Assembly: GCF_019399895.1 (NCBI RefSeq)
Contig: NC_091872.1
Coordinates: forward strand, 4,472,395 to 4,536,394
Source: Cardiocondyla obscurior
Taxonomy: Eukaryota > Arthropoda > Insecta > Hymenoptera > Formicidae
Direction of reading: 5' to 3'
DNA: 64,000 nucleotides
In this document: piece after piece, positions 51,868 to 64,000 of the stretch
Numbering within the stretch: position 1 is the first letter of the stretch
How the letters are laid out: every line of letters starts with the position of its first letter
Notes under the pieces: model-generated
Seen by the model: only the letters and a program-made list of their open reading frames with translations
Databases searched by the model: none
What the model was told of the DNA's origin: nothing
Program-made: the position numbers and the translations under genes

Positions 51868-52107
51868 CCACGGCGATCCGTTCGCCAGAATAAAATCCGT
51901 GAGAAGAAAAAGAAGCTGTTGGTCGGTGGCGGGGTGGGCAACTGGAGCTTAGACAGACGCAAGGTGCTGGAGGATCTGGAGGAGGAGGATGACGACGACG
52001 ACGATATGCGGAGTGATGATCTGGACAATAGTGACAATAAGATCGTGCAGGAGGTGAAGTATTGCAGCAAAGTGCAGTTTCGTGCGCCGGATATCATCGA
52101 GCTGTGA
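51868..52107 (+). CDS. Open frame after in-frame TAA: basic then acidic C-terminal tail (possible readthrough extension)
   Basis: Using the strong acceptor CTTTCAG before 51858, the frame of the preceding transmembrane exon runs Tyr-Lys-TAA and then stays open for 79 codons to TGA at 52105-52107. The extension starts basic (PRRSVRQNKIREKKKKLL), passes a Gly-rich GGGVGNW and becomes strongly acidic (LEEEDDDDDD). The composition is protein-like and it lies exactly in phase, so it is probably translated. Readthrough of TAA (next base C), a nonsense mutation, or a base error are the alternatives. A second acceptor at 51887-51888 would skip the stop but enters one base out of frame. Confidence 0.5.
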   Translation, partial: PRRSVRQNKIREKKKKLLVGGGVGNWSLDRRKVLEDLEEEDDDDDDMRSDDLDNSDNKIVQEVKYCSKVQFRAPDIIEL

Positions 52108-55100
52108 TGAATAAACGATGTTGAAACGCGATCGTGGAAGGGACGTCTTGCTACCAGTAACGGAAGGACTCCGGAGACGGAATGCCGGCAGGGGCAGCCC
52201 CGTAATCTCGAAAACTTTCCCGCGCTAACGAGAACGCTGGCCGCGGGGGCCAGGATTTGCGAGATGAAAGGGGATGGCGAAGGGAAACGGATAACGAGGT
52301 CGCGGCAGGAAAACCCCGCTGAAGGTCGACGAGAAGAGTATATATCGCTTTCGTGAATAATCGAGGTCCCGACTACCGACACGTGCAAGATCCTGGGAGC
52401 CTTCGCATTTTCCGCGAGGAAGCAAGCTGCACGATGGAAATGTGACATCGAAAACCCCGAATCGATCGCGAAACAATTATCCCTCGACGGGATAAAGCGA
52501 GCGGTATGGAGCGAAAGCGCACACCCGCGGCTTATTTAATTCGTTGACGCGAGAAAGTCAGTTCCGCGATTATTTTAAAGCAACGGTAAACGCGCGTTGA
52601 AAATCTCAGCAGCGCGATTCTTTCAATATGTAAATTAAAATATCGGCGAATTCTCTTATTGTTGTTTTCAATATCACGGAAATGCGCGCGTAGCGGAGAG
52701 CTCGCGTTAACTTCCTGGTGGATTCAGTCGGATTCGGTGCGCGATAAAGAAAATCCGCGGCGATAAAAGGAAACAGAATGAAACTTTTCATTCGGGAAAG
52801 AAGATTACTCGAAGAATGCTTATAAGAATGATACAGGGTTGGAGCATGCCTTCGCAGAAACATAATATTTCCCGAGGATTTCGTCCCTAAAGCGTCGTAG
52901 TATCGATTTAAGTCGTGTCCTGGCTGCGGTCTTGCGAAAGAAATCGATACGGAGACCTCGACTCGTATCAAAACAAGGATCTCTGACTCGCAGTTCTCGC
53001 AAATAGCACTTGTTTCTCTTTTTACACGCCAATTAAACGTAAAAATTAAATTTCGGAGCACGTACATAACTTGATTGAATTAGAATCGGCCAAGCGATAT
53101 GTCTTCTTTCCCCTCCAGAAAATATTTGCCAAGAAATTTAATGTCGCTTTAATGTCGATTCGATGCGAATAATTGCCTGATCTGTAATCATCGATCTTCC
53201 GACTATTTTAATTTATCCGACGGTTTGTTAATTTCCCTCCGCAATTTTCTCGTGTAATTTCTAGCATGAGTACAATTGATCGAAAGAGCCGTACTTCTTC
53301 TCATTTCACCGTAAATAACTGTGAGAACTTTAATGAACGGATTTATATAAATTTATTTTACAACACTTTAACAATTGCGGATATCGAGATTGAGTTTCGC
53401 CTTTAATTTCTACGTGGATATGTCCGAGCGAGGTACGTGACGCGTAACGAACACGACGGAACCACCTTTGAAGACCGCACGAAGTTGTAGAAAATTTCGT
53501 GTAAGTCCTACGACTACAGAGCTTCGCGGCGACGTAACGCCCCTCGTAAAGTTGTGGCTCACCGAAACGAGAAGAACTTGCAGTTTCGCGGGAATTTCGC
53601 GTTATTACTTGAAACGTTTGAAGAAGCGGGAGAGTGTACAGTACGGAAGACCAACACACGGGGAGGAACGAAACCAGGTATCGACTTATCGAGCGGCCGG
53701 TGACTACGACGACAGCGTGTTTCTACCAGCCAACACGACGCGCAAATCCGCCTCATCGGAATCAAGTCTGGCGAAAATAGTTACGGCAATTGACTGCGGC
53801 GAACTCAAGTTCCTCTATTCGTTTAGTGACAAAAGTGATATCGAAATTACTTGTCCGATTGATCGACGGTCCCTTGTCGCGAGGATAATACTCGTGCGAA
53901 GAAAATGCGGGGACCTTTAACGTTCTCGCCCGTGAGAATACACAGCCGCAATTCGTACAAAGTCTCCGATCGTTTTTCGATATCTTCCGATAATATCGAG
54001 CGTCGGCCGGAGGTAAGTGGATCTAATTAAGGATGCTCTAAACGTAAAATAGAACACACAAATTGGAGGAGACACGTCAGCCCTTTTTAACTACGTTTTT
54101 CGTCCCTCTAAAGCCAAATTGTAAGACCGGTAACTCTTCGGGTGAATTTTTATTCCCCCCTTTTTTTTTTTTTTTTCCTCAGGGAAATGTAGATAATTCA
54201 AGTGACAGTCGTTCTTCGCATTTTGTATGAAAAATTTATAAAGTGACTTTTTGCTTCTTTATTCGTTTCAATTATTACCGCGTTCAAGTAGCTTCTTGTA
54301 GCTCCATTTGAAATCGTCTGCTTGTGATATGTCGGGATAAAATTAAATACAGCATCGATTCTTAAAAGCAGGTGATGCATCTAGGAGACGGTGGATTAAT
54401 GTACTCTATGCGAATGAAACTTTTCGACCACTGAAGGGCAATTGTTACAAGTAAATTCCTACACCGATGCACAAGATCTATTCGCGCGCGCACACATACT
54501 ACTTTTTGATAAACGTTTGTACTGACGCGTAACGTTGCCCACAGACCGTTGCCGTTCGCATTTCGCTCTTCGAATTTCATGGGATAACAATGTAAATAGT
54601 ACGATTCTCGCGTTATCGTTCAAGAAATAGCGCAATTAGCGAAGTAGAGAAATTAACGAACCAATTAACGATACGCCCAATGTTCTCGCTGAAACTTTAC
54701 CTTCGACACTTTGCGGCTCGATACTTTACAAATACACTTCTCTCCAAATTCGATTAACTACTTTTTTTTTTCAAAGAGATTGTTTTTCGTTCATCCCTTA
54801 TAAAAAAAAAGAAAAAAGAAAAAAAAAAAAAAAGAATTTCGTGAAAGGGTTCGTACCAATTGTATTGTATTGATCGTACTGATTTCACGAGAGACGAACG
54901 GAATAACAAAATGAGTGGAGTCAAAGTTGAAAGCCTCTGCTTCGAGTAAGATGTAAAAACTGATGGGATACGATCAGAATGTAGATTAAATTGAGCGAAA
55001 GTAGGTCAGTGAGCGGGTTTCTGAGTAAAAATGCGATTTACCCTGCGATCCCTTTCATTCGCAGATTCTATATGCGTGCTGAATTCCAAACCTTATTAAA

Positions 55101-57785
55101 GTTATTAATTATATATAATATTTAATAAAGCGACGTGCGTGTAAAAATATTATCGATGTAAATTCTCGTAAATATGTTGCACCGTTATTCCTGTTACGAA
55201 GAAATTTAAAAGCCCAGAGTGCGTTGATTCCGACTTAAATCTAAAGATATCGAAAACTTGTCACAGTATATGTCGATGAAATTCACGATTTTAACGTACG
55301 ATAAAGTGCACAAATCTCTAAATTGAAAGGCTTTTCGCCATTAGCCTGATGGTACATTTTATTCTGACGGCATACTATGTGACGCGCGTTATGCACGCAT
55401 ACTCGAGCATCCTGCGTAAAGGACTTTGATCCAGGCGTAGTCCTTTTGCGATTACGACGCGACTGATCGCGCCTCGGTGCTTAACACGTCAAGGCAGGAA
55501 AGAAAAATATAAAAAAAAATTAACCGAGACGGAGAAGAGAGGAATAGAACAATGCGTCAATTAAATCAGTACGTCGACGAGCTTCGAACGTAAGGGCGTT
55601 TCACACAGGGGACTGGATTTTTGCATTATATGCACCGTGGACACCGAAGGCAGTGATTGTAGACATATAAAGATCAAATGTATAAAACGTGTCCCTCTGA
55701 CATCAACGAAAATGTTACCGCAAACACACGCGCGTATGTGCTCGAATCCGATATCGGCGGCGAGTTAAACGCATATTTTTGCACGTATACAAATATTTGT
55801 ACGATCGTTTATCCCGAATATTTTCAGTTGAAAACGCGATCCGACTATTTGAAAAAATAATTTGTATTATTTTTTTCTACATTGTAATGAAGTAAGCATG
55901 ATTCGCGAACGTTAGTCTTAATACCCCGTACATGGATATTCGTTCTTTATGTACCTATAGTCACTGTGCCAGATCATACAAGTAAATGCTCTTTAACGCT
56001 CGGGCTAAGAAGAAGCAACATTTATTTGTATGATGTATGTTGTGCGTGTGTAAATATAGGTATACTCGTACGAGAATAAAAGTAATTTTTCTGATAAAAT
56101 TTGATCTAAAAGAAAAAATAAATAAATAAAAAAATAAAAATAAATCTGACCAAACGCGATATGTGATCTGCGAGAGTGAAAAGTATTTTCAACGGCCGTT
56201 AATTTTTGCTTCGGGTACACCGTTCTTGTGTTAACACTTCGCGACTGGTTAAAAAACGGGTCCATACTTTCTTTATTACGAAATAAATACGAATAAATAA
56301 ATCCGGTGAGTTGTGCGTCGTAATTAAGGCTGTAGCTCAGCTCGTCAGCGTGCACGCGAACGTTAAATGAATCTCTGCTGGAAATACGACTTCCACGATA
56401 TTTCCATACTCGTCGTTTATTCATTTATCATTATTTCCACGAATGAAAATTCCATTCGATTTCCAATTGAGCGAATGTTAGAAAACGGGTATGCGATTGT
56501 GTATACATTCTTCATTTGTCACATAGAAAATTAACGAGCAAAATAAAGTAAAAACAAAAAGAAAAAAAAAAAAAAACAGTGAAATGGAAAAATCGAAGAT
56601 GTAAAATAATTATCCGACTACGTCGTTTTCTTTAACGAAAGCTAATTAAGATTGTATCGATTAATATGTAATATCGAAAGCATGGTTCGCTTATTTTGAT
56701 ATATTAGTTACGTTCGAATAATGCGCTGCTATCAGCTACCTTGATATAAAGAGCAACATTTTACTTTTATAAAATTCAATAATAAAATAATGTATTACCT
56801 TATCGCGCCGCGTAGCGTAGAAGCTCTAACAAAATTGTGACAGGTAATGGTTAAATTGAGGTTTTGTCTATATTGTAAAAATGTGATGCTATCACAGCCG
56901 GTTTCATAAAAACAACGACCATACGTCACAGTCAAACGTGACAGCTACGGATATAAATCACATGATGACCAGAGAGACACGTGCCCATACGTATGAAAGT
57001 CACGTGTGACTGAGGAAACTGAACAAGTTTGAACGCGTGAATATTTGAATGTGAAAGTGACCCAATTCTAAGAGATGAATATGTGAGGGCGATCATCATC
57101 CTGTGTTGAACTTGCTAAGTTGCCTAACAGCTCTTGACGTGTGTCGCAAAGAACGCGTGAGATTTCGATTACTAAATAATAAAAATGACGCTTCCTTTTC
57201 TTTTACATTTATTATTTACTGCGGGTCGTAATTTTTTATCGCGCGTTTAATGGCAAACGTGGCTCGCGTTGCTCGCGATATTACATGCCCGGGATACACC
57301 GTGGCAATAAATTTGACGTAAACAAAAGCTTCGGACGGAGAAAGCACGCGCTGAATGCAAAATGTGCGGCGCAGATCCGTCTTACCTCGTTACGAGATGC
57401 TTAGCTTGCTTGTAGCGACTGATAATCGAACTGCCTGATATCTCGAGAGAACCAATTTACGAAGATGATGTTTGAAATAATTACAAAATATATATCGAGC
57501 ACTAATTTAAACAATAAACAAAAGAAGAAAGAAAAAAAGAAAGATGATAATTCTTTTGTGCGCATAATATATTAAAAAAATGTGAACCATGCGTTGATTA
57601 ATACGTGATCGGCAATCCAGATTTCTTTATATAGTTTGCATAAAATAATAAACGTAATTAAATATATATTAGCGACGACGGCAACAAAATTATTCGTTCT
57701 TAGCTAACAAACGTACAAACGTCAACGAATGTGGAAGTCTGTAAACGAGACTAAATCACAACGAGAAAGAAGTAAAAGTTTGCGA

Positions 57786-57818
57786 GTGTGAATACGTGTG
57801 TGTATGTGTGTGTATGGG
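57786..57818. repeat. GT-rich microsatellite
   Basis: An imperfect run of GTGTGTGTAT units. GU-rich sequence downstream of an AATAAA is typical of cleavage sites, but the nearest hexamer (about 57647) lies too far upstream to be convincing. Confidence 0.75.
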
Positions 57819-59989
57819 GATACCTTCGACCCGTCCACGATCTCTTCTTAATTGCTTAATCGTGATTAATTGCGGTTTAGGGTTGTCTATAAAGATGATC
57901 GATCAGTGCAGTGCGTCCTGTACATAGTATGTCGCATGTGAGCCATACCGTGTTGTTGATTAACTATCTCTGTTATCATCAACGCCGTTCACGTCCGATA
58001 CCATTGATGGGGTATGCCTGCCTGCGTATGTGCGTGTGTGAACGCGAATGACAGCGCTGATAATAATAACCCTAGAATGGGACTATTCGAATTTAGGAGC
58101 TATCTCTTAATTACGTTGTCAGAGATACGCGTATTAAAAGATACAGCGATTGTTTAGCGCATCGGGAAAACTTTACGGGAACTTGGCGCTTAAGCGGGAC
58201 GGTTTATCGTCTTCAAATGCCATCAGAATAATTTTATACCATTCTAGAGTTAACGACTCGCCGAAAATGCGACCAAGAGTCGCGTTTATTTCCAATTTTT
58301 AAAGTATAATTAGTAGATTAATTAATTAGCCAATTTAGTAAGAAACAGTGACCTGACTTTTCGTTTGTTCCATTTGGTACTAACGTTCGTATTGCGTGTT
58401 AAAAGTGTCGTTTGTCCTCGCGTAGGAAGAAACTTATTACGATGCCTAAGCTGACAATTATAAAATGTGCGAGACATTTAGAATTATGTCTATATATGGC
58501 GATATATTGAACGATAGATGATATTTTGTCGTGATAATTGAGTGAATGCGGCGTAACTTTGTACTCGAGAACGAGTCGGCAGCGGGACTTCGTGATCGCT
58601 GTTTACGTGTAACGAACGAATAATTTAGACCGAGATAAGGTCCAAATCGCGAACAAAGGTCACGGGCCCTACCTCCGACTCCGGTCTCCGTGTTAGGTGT
58701 AAGTAACGTTGTCGAGATTAACAATTATGTTATTAGACATAATATTGAGATGTTGAATTTCCTAGGCTAGAGAGTAGAGTTTATTTATTTTTATACTGGA
58801 CGCCCTCCACCCAGGTACAGTAAGGTCCGTTTTACGCGATTTGGGCACGTGGGACAACCCGTTATCAATAACGCGCGACATTTTTCGGCCAACTCGAAAA
58901 CGTATGCATATGCGCGGTTCATCAATTCTCCCCAATTGGTTTTCCACAGATAATTGCAGATCCGTTTTAACGCTGATTATCGTTAAAAAACGCACGCACG
59001 CCGCCCGACTGTTCAATATTCGGGCCGCGAAACGAGTGAAGCGCGTGCGAACGATAAACGGTAAAACGGTATTAGCGTTTAACAGTGCCGCGAACGGTCG
59101 AAACGTGATACGCGATTAATGGTACTTTATTACTAAAAAAATGCAGAATCCGCCGGGCCGACCCGAATACCGGTGGCGTTGGTATTTCGACTCGAAGACA
59201 CTTGTTCCCCGTATTGCTCTCGGGCGTCGATTTGTCAAAGGGTGGACTTTTATCTGGGGACACTGCGTTATGTGTTTTAGCGATACGTACATACGTGTTT
59301 TTAGCTGTTAGGATTATTTGCACGCGCCAAGTGGTCGCGAAATGTGGTCCAGGCTTTAACGTAGAACTTACATGCAGAGTCACGCGGATCGCTCTCGCCC
59401 GCCGCGATGGCGTGGCAAGGCGTCGCGTGCAACATCGATCGTACTTTTCTACATCATTTTCGCCCTTACGAATAACTTACGGTTGGTCGCTTCGGTCCAA
59501 TTTCGTAGTTGTATCTAGAATCCTCTTTCAGCCTCTTACGAGCCTCGCGTGCACGACAGTGGCGTAAGTCAGGAATATAAATTGCGCGACGAGTTTCCAA
59601 AACATAGGGAAATTTCTATGAATTTAATGTTGCACCGTATCGAATTATATATTAAAGAACGGTATTCGATAAAACGTAGTGATATAGCGGTCATTGAAAA
59701 TTTTATGGTTTCGACAGAGTGTATGGTTTTTAATCATTCTACAAGAGAGCTGTTGAATATATACGTTGTCGTACGCTTGTTAAATTTATACGTTAAATTT
59801 ATGAGTGTTGAAGCCATGTTGCAGATTTTAATTCGTCGTAGAGGTTAATTAGTCGTCCGAAGAACTCGAAGGAACGACGCATCGATGTAACGAAGCACGT
59901 GTAATTGAGCGCGTACGAGTGTCAAGATAGGAAAATAAAAAAGTTGCTGTTTAATCCCCGCTTTTCGTGTGCGTTTAACTGTAATTGAC

Positions 59990-60050
59990 ACGTATGCACA
60001 TACACATACATACATACACGTATATATGCATATAAATATATATGTGTATA
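59990..60050. repeat. CACATA/TATA imperfect microsatellite
   Basis: Alternating purine-pyrimidine sequence with CACATACATACA units passing into TATATA, a simple repeat in intergenic DNA. Confidence 0.85.
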
Positions 60051-62646
60051 TTCGTGTTAATCCCGTTACGCCACTGAAAAATCGGTGCTTGTTTCAACGG
60101 CTGTTTCAGTGGAAATCGATGCACTCGTTCATGCTCATCACGCGTACCACATACGCGAATAAATTTCCCTCAAAAAGAAATCGCATCGATCGAATGCTTT
60201 AAAAAAAAAAAAAAGCGATTTTCGAAACTTATAATCGTTCGTCAAACCGCATTCGACGACAAAACATATTCGCAATTTTTGTGACGGACCTTTACCTCCA
60301 AAAATTAAGTCTAAAAAATAATATCCGAGCTTCACGAATAATCAATGCGTGAATATAATATGACATGGATTTAAAAAATAAATAAAAATATTACGCAATA
60401 TTAACAAAATGCATTAATTAAAATAAATAAATATTAAGTTATTGATAAATGGTTAATTTGGGCTTTGGTGATTTGTATTCATTGCGCTGCAAGTATCACC
60501 CCGGCGAGAATTGTTACAATCACGACACTGTAATCGAATTTATTTGCGAATATATTAATAAGTCACCGGTGAAATAAGCTTCAACGATTTACGGCAGAAT
60601 GTCCCGGAATTGCTCTGTGTCATAACAATTGTTATCCCGTAACAGTGGCGGATACGTATCGATCGCTCTAAACCGCCGTTACTATTGATTTTGTTGTCGG
60701 GCGTTTCATTATTCCGTTGCGATGCAGTCGTCTGAAACGGGAAGCACGGGCTGCCTGATGAAAATGGAGAATCGGATAACGTTATACAACCGTTAGCGCC
60801 TCGGTCCGACTCGACCGCACACGTCGATGCGATTTCGATGCAATTTTCTTAAACGCGAAAAACCCTTCGTTACGATTCCCCGAGTCCTTTCTAGCCGCGG
60901 ATTGTCGTTGCCGCATGTAAAATAAACTCGCTGATCGGCGACCCGATCGCGCTCACATGTAAACCGCTACAAGACTTCAAGGGTCCAATCACGGCTTTGA
61001 ATCGCAAAAGACATAAGTCACGCTATAATACAACATATACGACACCTATCGTTCTCCTGTAATAGGGCAAGTCTTACATGCAGCTTTAACGAATTCTAAT
61101 GCCTAATCATCTACTATGGTATATCTCGCATTTGTATATATACATGAACAATGATAATTGTAGCGGCAGGTACCATTTATATAAATGCGCCTCACTTATC
61201 CGTCAGATACGTGGATATATATATATATTTTTTTTTTTTTCTTTAAAATTTATTTTAAAAAACAAATTAATATTTAAACGACAGATTTTCTCTTCTTGTC
61301 TGTATTGTCGTTGAAATCATACAAATTCCCTTTCTTGATTCTCCGAACGATTTTGTATTATAAAATTTAATTACGTAGACTGTTATAGAGTTAATTATAA
61401 AACCAATACAAATAATTAGATGAATTTTTTCACTCGCTGGTGCATTAAAATATATTGTAATATTGACCGTGGTAATTTAACATTGTGACAATCTATCAAA
61501 TTTTAAGAGACGCAAATGCAGACGTCTTCCGGTCGTCACGACGTTAGGTCAGCACGGTGATAATGCGATCTGAAAACCTCCCCCAATCGTAACATATCGC
61601 TTAAAAAGTAGCCAAGCCATCGGCAAGCGTGGTACAACGTTACGAATCGTAACAAACGCTCGCATTACTTGCCGCACATTTAACGTTAACCGCGGTTGTT
61701 CATTTGCGAGCTCGTCAATCAAATAAAAGACAAAGGAATGGAAAGCAGAAACGCGATAAGACGCGCTTAACGATAAATGAGCGACGGAGATACGGACCAA
61801 AGTATCTTTACGGGAAACGAAGTACAGGTAGCACTCGCGATTTGCGCGATTGTGTAATGGGCTTCCGGCAAGTGGATTGGAAGATAAATGGCGGTCTGCC
61901 AGAAATGTATCTCCTTTTAAGCGCGCTACTGTTGCCGCATTTCGGAACGACCATTTACGAAGAACGCGATGATCGCGCAGATCGTTTACTGCTTGTAACG
62001 AGCCCTACGCTTTTCGCAGCAGGTGCAAGAGAACGGTTCCCCTGAAAGCACGTTCCGGTTTTTTGTCGAGGCTCCCCGGCTGTTTTCAAACGAAGCGTCA
62101 CACCGACTTCCGTTCTTTCCCGTCCCGTGCTGAAATTTCACGTCCGCGACGTTATCAACGTGGCAGACTCGATTCCACTCGTGCGACATAATTTTCCGCG
62201 TAGCATACTGCAGACACGGGCGCATTAAAATCCCTTGTGCACGTTCTGCATACCAAAACGTTTCTGTTTTGGCAACGCGGGGCTGTGTAAGCAAGGGACT
62301 GTGTAATAAAGAGGTGAACCCACCCGCCGTGTAATTTCGCCGTCGACTCTAATTATCTGGTATTCCGGTTCTCGCGGATATTCTCGCGATTTCGCCGAGG
62401 CTCATTCCCCAAGAACACTGCGCAATTTTATCGACGCGCGATATCGTGCCGTATTTCGCGAATGTTGTTATTAATATAATCTTTGCGATGTTAATTTGTT
62501 TTCTCGCTTAACTCACTTCGCGCCGCGAAAATAAATCTTAGTTTAATTTTTATTAGGTACTTTTAATATTTATTATTTTGTTATAAAAACTTTTTTTTTT
62601 TTATTTTATTAAATAATCTTTATTATACATATATTATATATCTTAC

Positions 62647-62776
62647 GTGAGGCGATGATCGGATACCGCGCGCGCGAGCCGCGTACGCTGTCGAGATTGC
62701 CGTAGGTCCCGCGGTTGTCGTACGTCAACCAGCTGAGCCGGGTAATGCTCTCGTACAGTGTGCGAGACACGCACAT
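62647..62776 (-). CDS. Candidate minus-strand first coding exon, unknown protein (43 codons)
   Basis: On the minus strand an ATG at 62776-62774 opens a frame of 43 codons running into a donor, CTCAC|GTAAGA, at 62647/62646, leaving phase 1. The predicted peptide is well balanced and Tyr-rich (for example TLYESITRLSWLTYDN, then YGNLDSVRG and RARYPIIAS) and does not look like chance translation. An in-frame TAA lies 33 bases upstream of the ATG (62807-62809), so ten further codons are open. The segment lies in a GC-rich block (62.65-62.9 kb) resembling a promoter region. No matching downstream exon was found between 52 and 62.6 kb, and I do not recognise the family. It could instead be UTR. Confidence 0.28.
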
Positions 62777-62809
62777 GCGACACACGGCCGACTGCTCGCC
62801 AGCGCGTTA

Positions 62810-64000
62810 GCTAATCTATCTCAACTGCTCCGTGGTCGGTGAGTCGGGCATCATGCCCGTAAGAGACGAGACGATGCGAACACCGCGCGCGCGAGTCACG
62901 ACGCCGCCTGCTACGCAACGGTAACGCGATAGACAAACGCATACGGCCTGGTTTCTGAAAAATTCCGTGACCGTAGTTCGTTTTTAAAAATTATTAAATG
63001 TAAAATTTTTCTTTTACGTAGAAAAAGAAAAAAAAAAAACAAGAGTAAATGACGCGCGCGAAACGTTCGCTCTGTTATGTCTAGTGTAAAAAAGAAAACA
63101 AATAAATACACATTATAATCACCTAACGCTTTATTCACCGTTTCAATTTAAGTCATTGATTAACGATAATTGTACCTGTTTCCCGAGCATATTTTGATAA
63201 ATTGTAATAATACGAATACGAGTAAAATTAACAACTGTCTGGTCTCTGCGCATAATTAGATATCTCAGCAAACAGCCGGGACGTGTTTGAAGACGTACCT
63301 GCGTGCAATCGGCGAAGGATGCAACTAAACACAATCGTGCAGTACCAGCGGCATGTACCACACATTTGTATGACATACACAGACGTAGAGAGGCGTAACA
63401 TAATGTAACGTATATGACACGCATACACTTACTATGTATTCCTCCCCGTAGAAATATCGAGGTTGTAAAACAAACGATAACCGTACGAGTACATTTATAT
63501 AGAATGTATACTGTAAACGACGTGACTGTGTAAGCGGTATGGTGGACTCATAACTTGTGACCTATTTATAACGTGACCGCCGAGTGCTGAAAATATAAAA
63601 TGTCTACATGGTATACAGTGACACTTGCGCTTGAGTATTTTTTTCTTTTTTTCCCTCCTGCCAACAGACTCCTCGTCGTCTATCTTTGCAGTATCACATT
63701 CGCTACGTCCTTCCCTTTCACAAAGTACTCCTACCCCTTTTTTCTTTTTTTTTATTTTTTATTTTGCCACGTAGATCTCTTTTTTCAATTAAGAAAAAGC
63801 GTAGCGAGTACACGTCGCCGCGTTAACCTGAGTAAATGTGGGACGCGCGCATCGACGTGCAATCGTGGATATTTTGCTTACACGGATATTGAATTTTACA
63901 CGCAATAATAATAATTTCGGTATTGTACCGGCAGTATCGCGCTCGTCCATAAAATAATTACGAAAGGTTCGAATGCCGCTGGGATTCGCGATGACGACTG
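62810..64000. other. GC-rich promoter-like block then AT-rich flank, no gene recognised
   Basis: 62810-62930 is CpG-dense with GCGCGC runs and could be the promoter or 5' UTR of a minus-strand gene starting here. From 62950 to the end the sequence is AT-richer, with only short open frames and poly-T tracts. Nothing further can be named. Confidence 0.4.

Larger units (their letters stand above)
52108..62646. other. Probable long 3' UTR then intergenic DNA, no gene recognised
   Basis: No conserved coding region was found. An AATAAA at 52110-52115, right after the stop, is too close to be a likely end; later ones at 55124-55129 and 56075-56080 are better candidates. Pumilio-type TGTAAATA elements lie at 54591-54598 and 56049-56056, which fits 3' UTR. 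A GT-rich microsatellite sits near 57786-57818 and a CA/TA-rich one at about 59990-60050. A 150-codon open frame at 53468-53920 has low-complexity-free but unrecognisable sequence and no splice support. The 3' end cannot be fixed. Confidence 0.4.

Noticed and set aside
51889..52107. Last exon starting at the acceptor CGCCAG (51887-51888)
   Set aside because: With the phase-2 donor at 51113 this enters one base out of frame and stops within about 20 codons; it would need an extra base or an unseen microexon, so the upstream acceptor was preferred.
52110..52115. AATAAA directly after the last stop as poly(A) signal
   Set aside because: Only three bases after the stop codon; cleavage there would leave almost no 3' UTR.
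53468..53920. 150-codon plus-strand open frame after the membrane gene
   Set aside because: No family resemblance, no supportable acceptor in phase with upstream exons; probably within the 3' UTR.
60722..60796. 24-residue ATG-led small open frame
   Set aside because: Short, without conservation or splice evidence; composition alone does not support a gene.
63960..64000. tRNA B-box-like GGTTCGAATGCC near the window end
   Set aside because: The flanking bases do not form a T stem and no A box or acceptor stem is present.

Overview
The window is eukaryotic nuclear DNA. Its two clear genes are split by GT-AG introns, the first with short AT-rich introns, and long stretches are noncoding, full of CpG, homopolymers and microsatellites. 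The intron style, a CTR9 protein close to animal orthologues, and CpG-rich background around a CpG-poor housekeeping gene all suggest an insect, most likely a hymenopteran such as an ant. That assignment is inference. No bacterial, phage, CRISPR or intact transposon feature was seen.

Layout. (1) 694-6038, plus strand: a complete 14-exon gene for CTR9, the TPR scaffold of the Paf1 transcription-elongation complex. It encodes 1305 residues and ends in an arginine-serine (RS) domain of about 250 residues, built partly from a coding hexanucleotide repeat. (2) About 6.4-24.9 kb: no convincing coding gene. Splice-flanked minus-strand segments at 13.2-13.7 kb may be noncoding or 5' UTR exons of an antisense transcript. 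(3) 24.9-25.3 kb: a GC-rich promoter-like block with an initiator and a DPE at exact spacing, followed by a possible 5' UTR exon ending in a good donor. (4) 38.6-52.1 kb, plus strand: a second gene. Its long disordered N-terminal region carries about 23 copies of an S-P-R-[GNH]-S motif, followed by a four-pass membrane domain of TMEM272-like type. The last exon holds an in-frame TAA followed by 79 further codons ending in a very acidic tail. This is either stop-codon readthrough, a nonsense change or a sequence error. (5) 52.1-62.6 kb: probable long 3' UTR plus intergenic DNA. (6) 62.65-62.78 kb: a candidate minus-strand coding exon with a good donor.

The two main genes have no evident shared pathway. 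CTR9 acts in the nucleus on RNA polymerase II. The second gene predicts a membrane protein with a large, probably phosphorylated, cytosolic tail. The most notable items are the SPRGS-repeat/four-pass architecture, the in-frame TAA before its acidic tail, and the RS tail on CTR9. All exon boundaries were assigned by eye from frame continuity and splice consensus, without transcript data.
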